Shown here: piece by piece, positions 1 through 8,032 of the stretch
Layout of the letters: every line of letters begins with the position of its first letter
Numbering within the stretch: position 1 is the stretch's first letter
Origin: Nonomuraea montanisoli
Lineage (GTDB): Bacteria; Actinomycetota; Actinomycetes; Streptosporangiales; Streptosporangiaceae
DNA length: 64,000 nucleotides
Direction: 5' to 3'
Assembly: GCF_013363975.1 (NCBI RefSeq)
Contig: NZ_JABWGN010000003.1
Coordinates: forward strand, 372,001 to 436,000
The notes under the pieces: generated by a model
The model's input: only the letters and a program-made list of their open reading frames with translations
The model's database searches: none
What the model was told of the DNA's origin: nothing
Position numbers and translations under genes: made by a program

Positions 1-242
1 TCGAACACCACGACCGGTTGCCCGGCGGCGACGAGCGCAGGATGTGGCAGGCGCTGGCCGGTCTGCCGCGCAAACAGCGCGCGGTGCTGGTGCTGCGCTA
101 CTACGAGCAGCTCGACGACGCCGAGATCGCCGCCGTGCTGGGGATCTCGCGCGGGACCGTGCGCAGTCAGGCCGCACGCGCTCTGGACAAGCTCCGGGCC
201 GCCGTCCCGGCCGAGCCGATGACGAGGGGGAACGCACGATGA
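1..242 (+). CDS. Sigma-70 family (SigE-type) RNA polymerase sigma factor, C-terminal part
   Basis: The gene is cut by the left edge of the window; the reading frame is open from base 3. What remains is sigma region 4. LPRKQRAVLVLRYYE is followed by a helix-turn-helix, DDAEIAAVLGISRGTVRSQ, which in this family contacts the -35 element. The pattern is typical of actinobacterial SigE-family extracytoplasmic-type factors. The stop overlaps the start of the next gene (ATGA), so the two are translationally coupled and the downstream membrane protein is the likely cognate regulator or partner. Regions 1-2 lie outside the window, so the exact subgroup cannot be settled. Confidence 0.85.
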   Translation, partial: EHHDRLPGGDERRMWQALAGLPRKQRAVLVLRYYEQLDDAEIAAVLGISRGTVRSQAARALDKLRAAVPAEPMTRGNAR

Positions 243-1432
243 CCGAGGTCGAGGACACGCTGCGGGCGACGTTCGGCCGGGCGGAGGACCACGCGCCCCG
301 GCTGCCCGCGCTGCTGGCCGAGCGGCTGGTGGTGGTTCACCGGCGCAGGAGGCGGCGGGTCAGGACGGCGATGGCCGCCGCGGCGGTCGCCCTGGCCGTG
401 GGCGGGACGTTCGCCGTGACGCGCGGCGGCGACACCATCACCGCCGTGCCCGCCTCGGAGCGGTACTCCGCCAAGCCGGACGCCCCCGTGCGGCAGGTCT
501 GGCCCCGGGCCGTGAAGGAGGCTCCGGCGAAGGGACCCGGTGGCCTGGACTGGCGGCTGGACGCGCTGATCGACGACCGCACGGCGCTGATGGTCACCGT
601 GACGGCGGACGTCGGGCGGGACGCCGCCCTGTACGCCTACGACCTGGAGGACGGCACGCAACGCGAGATCGTCACCTTCCCGGAGCCCGAGGACGAGAGC
701 GGCCACGCCAACGGGATCGCCGTGGGGGGCGGGCACGTCGTCTGGTGGACCGGCAGCAAGGACCGCGTCGCCAGCCTGTGGACCGTGCCCGTGGACGGCG
801 GGAAGCCGCGGCTCCTCGGCACCCGGAGCATCAAGGAGGGCGACGGCAGCGGGATCGACAGGATGGCCGTCGCCGGCGACAGGCTCGTGTTCTCGCTCTA
901 CACCGGCGGGGTCTTCTCCGTCCCCCTCACGGGCGGCACGGTCGAGCCGGTCGAGGGAGGCGCGGGGATGCACCTGCTCTCCTGGCCGTGGATCGGCACG
1001 CCCGGGCCGGGCGGCGAGCCCCATGGCACCGTGTACGCCCGGATCGTGAACGTCGAGACGGGCGAGACCAGGACGGCCGTCACCGAGCCCGGCGAGCAGA
1101 TCCAGATCTGCGGCGTGACGCTCTGCTTCGGCCAGAACGCCGAGGGCCGGAGCCTCGTCCGGCACCGGGACGGCTCCGCGTCCAAGGCCCTGCCGGGGGA
1201 CGTGGCCCTCATGGACCCGCCGACGCAGGACCGCTTCTTCGTCTCGACGTACGGCGACGGCCGGCCTGAGGGCGTGGGGCTCTACGACGTGGAGACCGGC
1301 GCGTCGGGCGACCTCGGCATCCGAGGTGATGGCCAGCTGATCTCCCTGCCGTCCACCGAGCCGACCGGCCGGCTCCTCAGCTACAAGCGGGGTGACCGGC
1401 TCTACCTGATCGACCTGGCCAAGCTCCGATGA
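239..1432 (+). CDS. Membrane-anchored protein with extracellular beta-propeller-like domain, sigma factor partner
   Basis: 397 residues. The N-terminal ~35 residues are cytoplasmic and end in a run of arginines. A transmembrane segment follows at about residues 41-60, then a ~330-residue outer domain with repeated blades of the YAYDLEDGTQREI and LWTVPVDGGKPRLL type, as in TolB/WD40-like propellers. The ATG overlaps the stop of the upstream sigma gene. Such sigma-coupled single-pass proteins commonly act as anti-sigma or signal-sensing partners. No zinc-binding HxxxCxxC anti-sigma motif is visible, so an anti-sigma role is inference from position only. Two cysteines (CGVTLC) in the outer domain could form a disulfide. 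Confidence 0.7.
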   Translation: MTEVEDTLRATFGRAEDHAPRLPALLAERLVVVHRRRRRRVRTAMAAAAVALAVGGTFAVTRGGDTITAVPASERYSAKPDAPVRQVWPRAVKEAPAKGPGGLDWRLDALIDDRTALMVTVTADVGRDAALYAYDLEDGTQREIVTFPEPEDESGHANGIAVGGGHVVWWTGSKDRVASLWTVPVDGGKPRLLGTRSIKEGDGSGIDRMAVAGDRLVFSLYTGGVFSVPLTGGTVEPVEGGAGMHLLSWPWIGTPGPGGEPHGTVYARIVNVETGETRTAVTEPGEQIQICGVTLCFGQNAEGRSLVRHRDGSASKALPGDVALMDPPTQDRFFVSTYGDGRPEGVGLYDVETGASGDLGIRGDGQLISLPSTEPTGRLLSYKRGDRLYLIDLAKLR

Positions 1433-1450
1433 CGTCGGCGCCGGCCGGAG

Positions 1451-1476
1451 ACGTCAGGCACATGCCCTCCTGATGT
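1451..1476. terminator. Weak hairpin between convergent genes
   Basis: ACGTCAGG and CCTGATGT form an 8-pair stem with one G-U pair and a 10-base loop, in the 79-base gap between the converging sigma-partner gene and acdS. There is no T-run, as is usual in high-GC actinobacteria. It could serve both strands. Confidence 0.35.
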
Positions 1477-1511
1477 CCTGGTCCGGCTGACGAAGTCGAC
1501 GACGGGCCTGG

Positions 1512-2519
1512 TCAGCGGAAGACCCCGCTGTAGGCGTTGAGGGCGGGCTGGCCGCCGAGGTGGGCGTACAGCACCGTGGAGTCGCGCGGGATCTCCCCGC
1601 TCCGCACGAGGTCGACGAGGCCCGCCATGGACTTGCCCTCGTAGACCGGGTCGAGGATCACGCCCTCGAGGCGGCCGGTGAGCCGGATGGCGTCCACGGT
1701 GGACGGGACGGGGACGCCGTACAGGTCGCCGGCCCAGCCCTCCAGCAGGGTGATCTCGTCGTCGCGCAGGTCACGGCCGAGACCGATGAGCTCGGCCGTG
1801 CCGCGGGCGATCTTCTCGATCTGGGCGCGGGTCTCGGCGGGCTCGGCCGAGGCGTCGATGCCGAGGACGCGGCGGGGACGGTCCTGGCCGGCGAAGCCGG
1901 CGATCATGCCCGCCTGGGTGCTGCCGGTCACGCTGCACACCACGATCGTGTCGAAGAAGACGCCCAGCTCCTCCTCCTGCCGCCGCACCTCCTCCGCCCA
2001 GCCGGCGAAGCCCAGCCCGCCGAGGGGGTGGTCGGAGGCCCCGGCGGGGATCGGGTACGGGGTGCCGCCGGCCGAGCGGACGTCGTCCAGGGCCTGCTGC
2101 CAGCTCTCCTTGAACCCGATGCCGAAACCCGCCCGCACCAGTCGCACGTCCGCGCCCATGATCCTGGACAGCAGGATGTTGCCCACCTTGTCGTTGACCG
2201 GATCGGGCCAGTCCACCCAGCTCTCCTGCACCAGCACGGCCTTCAGCCCGGCCTTGGCGGCGGCCGCGGCGACCTGGCGGGTGTGGTTGGACTGCACGCC
2301 GCCGATGGTGACGAGGGTGTCGGCGCCGCGGGCCAGGGCGTCCGCGACGAGGTACTCCAGCTTGCGGGTCTTGTTGCCGCCGAACGCCAGGCCGCTGTTG
2401 CAGTCCTCGCGCTTGGCCCAGACGCGGGCGCCGCCGAGGTGGTCGCTCAGCCGGTCCAGCGGGTGGACGGGGCTGGGCCCGAACATCAGCGGGTAGCGCG
2501 GGAAGCCGTCGAGGGGCAT
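1512..2519 (-). CDS. acdS: 1-aminocyclopropane-1-carboxylate (ACC) deaminase
   Basis: 335 residues, the usual length for the family. The PLP enzyme opens ACC to 2-oxobutanoate and ammonia; in soil bacteria it lowers plant ethylene. The start [17 protein letters not shown] matches the family N-terminus and has AGGAG six bases upstream; a longer in-frame start 96 bases upstream adds unrelated residues and was rejected. The PLP lysine lies in [17 protein letters not shown] (K50). DPVYEGKS and YAHLGG keep the Glu and Leu that separate ACC deaminase from D-cysteine desulfhydrase, which has Thr/Ser there. It is transcribed towards the sigma partner, and no obvious Lrp-type AcdR regulator is adjacent. 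The substrate assignment is good but based on sequence only. Confidence 0.88.
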   Translation of the reverse strand: MPLDGFPRYPLMFGPSPVHPLDRLSDHLGGARVWAKREDCNSGLAFGGNKTRKLEYLVADALARGADTLVTIGGVQSNHTRQVAAAAAKAGLKAVLVQESWVDWPDPVNDKVGNILLSRIMGADVRLVRAGFGIGFKESWQQALDDVRSAGGTPYPIPAGASDHPLGGLGFAGWAEEVRRQEEELGVFFDTIVVCSVTGSTQAGMIAGFAGQDRPRRVLGIDASAEPAETRAQIEKIARGTAELIGLGRDLRDDEITLLEGWAGDLYGVPVPSTVDAIRLTGRLEGVILDPVYEGKSMAGLVDLVRSGEIPRDSTVLYAHLGGQPALNAYSGVFR

Positions 2520-2625
2520 CTGTCGCTCCTTGCCTGGTGGTGTGTCATGGGCGATCGCCGACAGGCCGGACAGCGCCTCGCGTACCGCGAGCTCGTGCAC
2601 GGCGTCCCTCGGCATGCCCGCCGCG

Positions 2626-3957
2626 TCACGGGAGGGTCCAGGTGACCGTCCGTTTCAGGGCCCCGTGCGTGTCGTAGGACCTGGCCCAGCCGAGGGTCTC
2701 GAACCGGCCGTTCTCCTGGTTGATCCACTTGTCTTCGCGGTTGAAGTTGTAGCGGTCGTAGGCGTGGACGGTGATGTCCATGGTGGCCTTGCCTCCGTCG
2801 ACCCGGACGTCCGCGCTGCCCCAGATGGAGTGGCGGCCGAGTGCGAACTCCCAGTTCTTGGTCTCCGTCTTGTCGATGTTCACCGGCTCGCCGGTCATCT
2901 GGAAGTCCCGCCGTCCGCTCTCTCCGTAGAGGCGCTCGGCGTTGCGCTGGGCGCGGCGGATCTCGGCGTCCACGGCGTCACGGATCAGCTTGTCGTCGTT
3001 GTACGCCTTGTCGTAGTCGATGCGGTAGTCGTCGCCGGAACCTTCCAGGTAGTGCTTGAAGGTGGCGGCCGCCTCGTCGAACCCCGGCGTGGCCTCCTCG
3101 GCGAGTTGCAGCGCCCGCCACTTGTGCCAGGTCATGTGGTCGTCGATGGAGGGCTTGGCGTCCGGGTCGTACGGCCAGGGGTCGTCGAAGGGGATGCCGG
3201 GGTCCCGGGCCGGGCCGAGGTCGTACTTGCCGTCGCGCGGGCCCTTCTCGGGAGGGTTCACGGGCGGGCGCGGATGGCTCTCCGGCCGCCCGTCCACCAG
3301 CCAGGCGACGCCCGCGGAGGAGGCGGCCAGGCCCTTGACCGCGTACGCGCGGCGCAGCAGCGAACCCGCCGGACGGGACGGGAGCGACGGGGGCTTGGCG
3401 TGCAGGATACGGCGCAGGCGGGTCTCCACGGCGTGGACCAGCCGGTGGCCGAAGTATCGCTGCAGCCTGCCCCGCAACGTCGCCACGGCCTTCCTGGCGA
3501 AGGTCCGCAGCATCATGACGAAGCCGCGGGCCCTGAGTGCGGCGAGCCCGCCCGAGAGGGCGGCCATGGACGCCGCCCAGACGAGGGCTGTCAGAACATA
3601 GGCCGCCAGGAGCAGCAGGAGGGCCTTGACGATCTCGACGATCCGGGCGAACAGGTCGCAGCCGTCGGCCAGCGCGTGCAGGGTGACGGCGAGGCTCTGC
3701 AGGTGACCGGACCGCGCGTCGTCGGCGTGGTAGTCGGCCCAGTGTCCCGTCAGCGCGTCGATGTGGTCCCCGGCGTTGTGCCGGGCCGCATGGCCGACGG
3801 CGCCGTGCGCCGCCGGGATCGTCTGTGTCTCGAGGGCGGTGCCGCAGGCGCGCAGGGCCGTTCCGCAGGCGCGGATGTGGTCCTCGTCCTCCCGCGGCCA
3901 GTCGACGTGGAGCAGGCCGAACGGAGCCTGCAGAGCGGGGGGCAGGGTCAGTGCCAT
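2626..3957 (-). CDS. Putative polymorphic-toxin-like WXG-associated effector
   Basis: 443 residues. Residues 1-100 are predicted helical, as in WXG100-like N-termini ([10 protein letters not shown] near residue 71). Residues 104-140 are strongly hydrophobic, 150-190 very basic, and 226-265 a Pro/Asp-rich linker. A separate C-terminal domain (about 355-443) contains [23 protein letters not shown] and [14 protein letters not shown] do not recognise its family; the layout (helical export domain, linker, compact C-terminus) resembles T7SS/ESX polymorphic toxins. The start is the ATG just after the upstream WXG gene (16-base gap); the longer frame overlaps that gene and is a shadow. No immunity-like gene follows: the next gene downstream is acdS. 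Toxin function is inference. Confidence 0.65.
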   Translation of the reverse strand: MALTLPPALQAPFGLLHVDWPREDEDHIRACGTALRACGTALETQTIPAAHGAVGHAARHNAGDHIDALTGHWADYHADDARSGHLQSLAVTLHALADGCDLFARIVEIVKALLLLLAAYVLTALVWAASMAALSGGLAALRARGFVMMLRTFARKAVATLRGRLQRYFGHRLVHAVETRLRRILHAKPPSLPSRPAGSLLRRAYAVKGLAASSAGVAWLVDGRPESHPRPPVNPPEKGPRDGKYDLGPARDPGIPFDDPWPYDPDAKPSIDDHMTWHKWRALQLAEEATPGFDEAAATFKHYLEGSGDDYRIDYDKAYNDDKLIRDAVDAEIRRAQRNAERLYGESGRRDFQMTGEPVNIDKTETKNWEFALGRHSIWGSADVRVDGGKATMDITVHAYDRYNFNREDKWINQENGRFETLGWARSYDTHGALKRTVTWTLP

Positions 3958-3973
3958 GCGAGCGGGCGGACGG

Positions 3974-4303
3974 TCAGACGGGGCGGTCGGCGCCGGCGAT
4001 GCCGGCGTCCTGGACGCCGGCGTACGTGTCGGTCTCCGCCCGGCGGAGATCGTCGGCCATGTCGCGGATGCCGTCGCCGGTCCGGTGGAGGTTGAGGCGC
4101 AGCACACCGCAGGCGTCACCGAGCAGGTCGCCGAGCCGGTCCATGGCCGCGCCGACGGGCGTGCCGCCCCACGCCGTGTCGCCGGTGTTGACCATGGTCG
4201 CGAGGAGGTTGCCGGTGTGCCGCTCGAACTCGGCCGCGGCGTCCAGCAGGCCGTCGCCCGCACTGCTCAGCGACGAGTGATCGAAGCGGTATACCTGTGT
4301 CAC
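3974..4303 (-). CDS. WXG100/ESX-like small helical protein
   Basis: 109 residues, mostly alpha-helical, with the turn motif TAWGGTP (W45-G46-G47) in the middle, matching the helix-turn-helix hairpin of WXG100 proteins exported by type VII secretion. GTG start with a purine-rich GGGAGAGG seven to eight bases upstream. It sits 16 bases ahead of the putative effector and divergently (80 bases) from the EEP C-half gene. The likely role is as partner or export chaperone for the effector. No ESX machinery gene (EccC, MycP) is in the window. Confidence 0.7.
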   Translation of the reverse strand: MTQVYRFDHSSLSSAGDGLLDAAAEFERHTGNLLATMVNTGDTAWGGTPVGAAMDRLGDLLGDACGVLRLNLHRTGDGIRDMADDLRRAETDTYAGVQDAGIAGADRPV

Positions 4304-4347
4304 CTGCGCCTCTCCCGTCCCGTTGATACGCGCTCATCACACTTTAC

Positions 4348-4375
4348 TTCGACAGCCACGGTCGTGGTCTACGCT
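4348..4375 (+). promoter_or_regulatory. Candidate promoter, leaderless, for the EEP C-half gene
   Basis: TTCGAC at 4348 and TACGCT at 4370 are separated by 16 bases. The -10 ends eight bases before the ATG at 4384, so the mRNA would have almost no leader, and no Shine-Dalgarno is visible there. A short inverted repeat (CCAC GGTC GTGG) lies within the spacer. Confidence 0.4.
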
Positions 4376-4383
4376 GACCGGCT

Positions 4384-5127
4384 ATGGGCACCGAAGCGAG
4401 CATGGATTTCGACCCCGTGGACAAGTTGGCCGGGAAGATCGGGGAGGCCCGCAAGGCCGTCGAGCAGGGACGCACGGCCCTGTCCGGTGGCCCGGGAGCC
4501 GTGACGTACGTCCCGGTGCCCGTCGTGCCGGCCTCCAACGCGTTCGGCGACACCAGCAGGGCCACCTCCGCCGGCTCCGCGCACGCCGACCTGCAGACGT
4601 CGGCCGACGACCTGGCGGAGATCCTCATCGGCGTGCTCACCTCCGACGAGAGCAGGCTCCGCAAGGTCATCCGGGCGTTCAAGGAGCTCGACGACGACCT
4701 CGCCGACCGGCTGTTCGCCGGGGCGGCCAAGGGCTTCGACGTCTACAGCGCGCACGTGCACAGTCATGGTCTGCACAAGTACGACGACTTCGTCCGCTCC
4801 GACCAGATCGGCAAGCTCCACGAGGCCATGAACCGCGGGCCTTCGCTGCTGGGCGCCGACCTCAACGTCGTGACGCACAACGGCGACAACGTGCAGAAGA
4901 ACGCGTCCGGGGGCGCCATCCACGACCTCAAGGACGAGGGTTACACGGTCTACTCGGGGGCGGTCGGCGAGGACGGCAAGGTCGTCGGCACCTCACCGTC
5001 GGGAACCCGCATCGACCACGTCGCGGGCTCGCCGGCCTTCACCGTGGACGGGCCGCCCGTCCTGTTCGACGGGGCGACCTCCGACCACGACGGCCAGCGG
5101 GTCGACGTGGAGATCCCCAACTGGTAG
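4384..5127 (+). CDS. WXG-like protein carrying the C-terminal half of an EEP (DNase I-like) domain
   Basis: 247 residues. Residues 1-115 form two predicted helices around NAFGDTS, resembling a WXG-type export hairpin. From residue 118 the sequence matches the second half of an endonuclease/exonuclease/phosphatase fold. FDVYSAHVHSH supplies the catalytic His (H124), LLGADLNV gives D159/N161, SGTRIDHVAGSP gives D211, and ATSDHDGQ gives D234/H235. The first half (the NxN strand and the QE strand) is absent. It is found instead in the convergent neighbour, whose stop is five bases away and which ends exactly at the strand that should precede this one. It is either one subunit of a split enzyme or half of a gene broken by inversion. 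The start ATG is leaderless-like; a second ATG six codons in is possible. Confidence 0.75.
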   Translation: MGTEASMDFDPVDKLAGKIGEARKAVEQGRTALSGGPGAVTYVPVPVVPASNAFGDTSRATSAGSAHADLQTSADDLAEILIGVLTSDESRLRKVIRAFKELDDDLADRLFAGAAKGFDVYSAHVHSHGLHKYDDFVRSDQIGKLHEAMNRGPSLLGADLNVVTHNGDNVQKNASGGAIHDLKDEGYTVYSGAVGEDGKVVGTSPSGTRIDHVAGSPAFTVDGPPVLFDGATSDHDGQRVDVEIPNW

Positions 5128-5132
5128 GCCGA

Positions 5133-6140
5133 TCACCTGGGCCTGATCTGCACCTCGGTCCTGGCCGCGGACCGGCCCTCGCCGTCGTCGATCCGGCTGT
5201 CGCCACCGCCGGGTTGGTTGGCGGGCACCGTGATGCTGCCGCCCTCGACGTCCAGCTTGACCCGTTCGCTGTCACCGGTGCCCTCGATGACGTCACCCTC
5301 GCGGACGAGGACGGCGTTGCCGAACGGCGCGTTGATGATGTCGCCGATGATGGGCCAGTCGTCGTTCGCGTGGTACTTCTTGCTCGCCTCCTCGAACCTG
5401 ACGTCCCAGTTGTCGCCGGTGCGGTTCTCGAGCTCCTCCTCCAGGTTGGCGATGTCGTGCCGGAAGACCTCCTGGACGGTGGCGATGTCCGCGCCCTGGT
5501 CGGCGACCACCTGGGCGATGCTGGAGATGTCCTCGGAGTCGGTGCCGGCGGAGTCGCCGGGCGAGTTGCCGGCGCCCTGGCCGATGTTGAGGTTCAGCAT
5601 GCGCACCGTGCGCGGCTTCCACTCCTTGGCGATCAGCTCGAGCTGGTTCTCGTAGAACGCCATGTCACGCTTCTTCTCGGCCAGCACCTCGTCCACCCGC
5701 CCGCGGATCTCCTGCGCCGTGCTGATCGCGCCGGCGACGAGGCTCGACTCCTTGGCGTCGCGCGGGCGGAAGGTCAGGCCGGTGAGGTCCGTGGTCGTGG
5801 GCACCGCGGCGAGCTTCTTGCGCTCGTCGTCGAGGAGCCCCTGCTGCACGCGCAGCACAGTGGCGGTGTAGCCGAGCAGCTCGGCGACGTTGACGGCCCA
5901 CGCGCCGAACCGCTCCACATCGGCGGTGAACTTCTTGCGGTAGTCGTTGAACGACTTGGCGGTGTCGCCCGTCCAGTGCTCCTTGGCGAACACCGTGTGC
6001 GCGGCGTCGTTGATCAGCCCCTCCACGGAGCCCACCTTGGTACCGAGCGCGCGCCACGTGCCGGCCAGCACCTCCAGACGACCCGGATCGGCTTTCAGGT
6101 CCCACAGGTCGGTGGTGGTGATCGGGTCGGGCTGGGCCAT
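5133..6140 (-). CDS. WXG-like protein carrying the N-terminal half of an EEP (DNase I-like) domain
   Basis: 335 residues; the start MAQPDPITTT has GAGGAGG five bases upstream, and a longer frame was rejected. Residues 1-170 are long helices with HWTGDTAKSF (W56-T57-G58), as in WXG100 effectors. From about residue 178 come the opening strands of an EEP fold: TVRMLNLNIGQG (N185), a helix, then ADIATVQEVF (E224), YHANDD, and FGNAVLVREGDVIEG. The protein stops after the strand RSAARTEVQI, just where the family normally continues into the THL strand. The missing strands, with His, Asp-x-Asn and Asp-His, are in the convergent gene. Both proteins have intact frames and starts, which argues against simple decay, but an inversion cannot be excluded. 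Confidence 0.75.
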   Translation of the reverse strand: MAQPDPITTTDLWDLKADPGRLEVLAGTWRALGTKVGSVEGLINDAAHTVFAKEHWTGDTAKSFNDYRKKFTADVERFGAWAVNVAELLGYTATVLRVQQGLLDDERKKLAAVPTTTDLTGLTFRPRDAKESSLVAGAISTAQEIRGRVDEVLAEKKRDMAFYENQLELIAKEWKPRTVRMLNLNIGQGAGNSPGDSAGTDSEDISSIAQVVADQGADIATVQEVFRHDIANLEEELENRTGDNWDVRFEEASKKYHANDDWPIIGDIINAPFGNAVLVREGDVIEGTGDSERVKLDVEGGSITVPANQPGGGDSRIDDGEGRSAARTEVQIRPR

Positions 6141-6174
6141 CAGCGCCTCCTCGGTACGGTGAACGGCCGCACCA

Positions 6175-6208
6175 CCCTTACACCCTCGCACGATCTTCTG
6201 CAAGATCG
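6175..6208 (-). promoter_or_regulatory. Candidate promoter and inverted repeat upstream of the EEP N-half gene
   Basis: A perfect inverted repeat, CGATCTT CTGC AAGATCG, spans 6191-6208. On the minus strand TTGCAG (6198-6203) and TAAGGG (6175-6180) lie 17 bases apart, so the repeat overlaps a possible -35 element. It could be an operator; no dedicated regulator is adjacent. Confidence 0.4.
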
Positions 6209-6333
6209 CCTTCAGCGAGCTCGGCGGTCGCAGCAGGTACGGGTAGCCGTCATTCGGCCGGCCCGAAAACCGAAGGCAACCGATCCCCGCCGGTGACCGA
6301 AATAAGGATTACGCTGGATAACTGGGGGATCTC

Positions 6334-6486
6334 ATGAACATCGGCTTCTTTCTCATTCTCCTGATCGCCGTGGCGATCGTCTTCAGCATGGGTTTCCTGC
6401 TCGTCGAGACAGTGCTCAAGATGGTGCGCGACGAGAACTGGAACGTGGGCGCCCGCGCCGAGCGTCACCGTCCCCTGCGCAAGTGA
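6334..6486 (+). CDS. Small single-pass membrane protein, 50 residues
   Basis: The ATG opens a 50-codon frame. A hydrophobic segment, residues 3-25 (IGFFLILLIAVAIVFSMGFL), is followed by a charged tail rich in Arg and His that ends PLRK. GGGGG lies five to nine bases upstream of the start. The gene occupies an otherwise empty stretch between the EEP N-half gene and the AlaX gene, and codon position 3 is GC-rich as in real genes here. Function unknown; the topology is that of small regulatory or stabilising membrane peptides. Confidence 0.55.
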   Translation: MNIGFFLILLIAVAIVFSMGFLLVETVLKMVRDENWNVGARAERHRPLRK

Positions 6487-6547
6487 CGCACCGGAGGGCG
6501 GTCAGCCAGACAACGCACGGCCTCCTCGATGCGAGCGCGGCGTTTGG

Positions 6548-6553
6548 TAAAGT
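6548..6553 (+). promoter_or_regulatory. -10 element TAAAGT, leaderless start of AlaX-like gene
   Basis: TAAAGT (TANNNT type) ends six bases before the ATG at 6560, the spacing at which transcription would start on the ATG. No Shine-Dalgarno is present. A -35 is not clear. Confidence 0.4.
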
Positions 6554-6559
6554 GAACGC

Positions 6560-7351
6560 ATGGTTCATCAAAGTGGCCCCCTGCAGGAGTCCCTCTACCT
6601 GGAGGACACGTACCTGACCGGGCTCAGCGGTCCCGTGGCCGCGACCGGGCAGGACGAGGACGGCGGGGCGTGGATCGCGCTGCGGCGGAACATCTTCCAC
6701 CCCCAAGGCGGCGGCCAGCCCGCCGACCGGGGCAGGGTGGGCGCGTGCGCGGTGACGCCCGCGCGCCACGCCGCGACCGGCCTGGTGGTGCTGCGGGCCG
6801 TCGACGACACCGGTCCCGGGCTCGGCGACCTGGCGGAGGGCGACGTCGTGGAGGCCCGCCTCGACGCGGACCTGCGCCTGCTGCACGCCGCGCTGCACAC
6901 CGCCGGCCACCTGGTGGAGGCGGCGGCCCGGGCCGAGGGCTGGAGCCTGGCCGGCAACAACCACTTCCCCGGGCAGGCGCGCATCGAGCTCACCGCGCCG
7001 GAGGCCGGCGGCTCCCTGGCAGAGCCCGAACAGCGGGACGAGGCCGCCGACCGGCTGCGCGCGTTCGTGGCCGCCGCCGTGGCGGGCGACCTGCCGGTCG
7101 TCGCCGGCCGCGATCCCGAGGGCCGGCGGGTCGTCCGGCTCGGCGACCTGCACGCCGCTCCGTGCGGGGGCACGCACGTGCGCTCTCTCGGCGACCTGGC
7201 GGAGGTGACGATCTCGGGCGTGAAGCTGAAGAAGGGCCGCGTCCGCGTCTCCTACTCCGCCGCCCACCGCCCTCCCATCGCAGGACCGCTCACCGCCGGA
7301 CCTCCCGGACCGCTCACCGCCGGACCGCTCGCCGCCGGCGCGGTTCGATGA
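6560..7351 (+). CDS. AlaX-like alanyl-tRNA editing (deacylase) protein
   Basis: 263 residues. Stand-alone homologue of the alanyl-tRNA synthetase editing domain, which hydrolyses mischarged Ser-/Gly-tRNA(Ala). The zinc site is complete: HTAGH (H113/H117) and CGGTH (C202/H206). NIFHPQGGGQPADRG is the family's N-terminal glycine-rich motif. The C-terminus (from about 235) is a short PLTAGP repeat tail not expected in the family, encoded by GC-rich direct repeats. The stop overlaps the ATG of an XRE-cupin regulator, so both are one unit. tRNA specificity cannot be read from sequence. Confidence 0.82.
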   Translation: MVHQSGPLQESLYLEDTYLTGLSGPVAATGQDEDGGAWIALRRNIFHPQGGGQPADRGRVGACAVTPARHAATGLVVLRAVDDTGPGLGDLAEGDVVEARLDADLRLLHAALHTAGHLVEAAARAEGWSLAGNNHFPGQARIELTAPEAGGSLAEPEQRDEAADRLRAFVAAAVAGDLPVVAGRDPEGRRVVRLGDLHAAPCGGTHVRSLGDLAEVTISGVKLKKGRVRVSYSAAHRPPIAGPLTAGPPGPLTAGPLAAGAVR

Positions 7352-7929
7352 GCGCCGCCCCGGGGCGTGACCGGCGGCCCGCCAGCGGGGCCGCCGCCGC
7401 GGCCGGCGCGCAGATCCAGCGCCGCCGCCTGCAACGCGGGATGAGCCAGGCCGAACTGGCCCGGCGCACCGGGCTGAGCAAGGCGACGCTGTCGCAGCTG
7501 GAGGCGGGCCTGGGCAACCCCACCGTCGACACCCTGGACGCCATCGCCGTCGCCCTGGCCGTCCCCCTCACCGACCTGCTGGCCCGCCACTCCGGCGACG
7601 GCACCGTCCATCTGCCCTCGACGCCCGCCGCGCCCGGCGAGCCCACGCGCGAGCTGCTGCGTCGCATCAGCGGCGGCCACAGCCTGGAGATCTGGCGGCT
7701 GCGGCTGCCGGCGGGCACCACGGTCGACGGCGTGCCCCACGCGCCCGGCACCACCGAGCACCTGCTCGTGGCCTCCGGCCGCCTGCTCGCCGGCCCGTCC
7801 GACGACCCGCGCGATCTGGGGCCCGGCGACATGCTGGCCTTCGCCGGCGACGCGCCGCACCGCTACCGCACCACCGATGACGAGTCCGCCGACGTCACGG
7901 TCGTCATCGCCTCCCCCTCCGCCGGATGA
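7348..7929 (+). CDS. XRE-family transcriptional regulator with C-terminal cupin domain
   Basis: 193 residues. The N-terminal helix-turn-helix is clear: MSQAELARRTGLSKATL followed by SQLEAGLGNPTVDTLDAIA. A cupin barrel occupies the second half, with HAPGTTEHLLVASGRL and GPGDMLAFAGDAPHRY. ATGA overlap with the upstream AlaX gene suggests co-translation. Regulators of this class sense small molecules in the cupin and often control adjacent metabolic genes. It shares its architecture with the regulator at 44814-45392, but the sequences clearly differ. Targets unknown. Confidence 0.82.
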   Translation: MSAAPGRDRRPASGAAAAAGAQIQRRRLQRGMSQAELARRTGLSKATLSQLEAGLGNPTVDTLDAIAVALAVPLTDLLARHSGDGTVHLPSTPAAPGEPTRELLRRISGGHSLEIWRLRLPAGTTVDGVPHAPGTTEHLLVASGRLLAGPSDDPRDLGPGDMLAFAGDAPHRYRTTDDESADVTVVIASPSAG

Positions 7930-7971
7930 GCGCCGGGTGAGGGCGAGCGCGGATCAGGAGATCAAAGGGGA

Positions 7972-8021
7972 GCGGCGTCCGTCCGGCCCCGCGGACCAAG
8001 CTCGGGCCGGGCGGACGCCGC
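7972..8021. terminator. Strong bidirectional hairpin terminator
   Basis: An 18-base stem (one G-U pair) between 7972-7989 and 8004-8021 with a 14-base loop, in the gap between the converging regulator and superoxide dismutase genes. Confidence 0.75.
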
Positions 8022-8032
8022 CGGCGTGAGGG

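Noticed and set aside
2626..2900. Colicin M-like reading of the effector C-terminus
   Set aside because: DRYNFN recalls the colicin M Asp-Tyr-Asp motif, but the following His-Arg pair and other catalytic residues are not in place.
3958..4263. N-terminal extension of the effector through the WXG gene
   Set aside because: Overlaps the WXG coding sequence in another frame; extension is Ser/Thr/Arg/Pro-rich. The ATG after the WXG stop is better.
4323..6296. 657-codon plus-strand frame across the EEP region
   Set aside because: Shadow of two real genes on either strand; composition is Arg/Gly/Asp-rich with no domain features.
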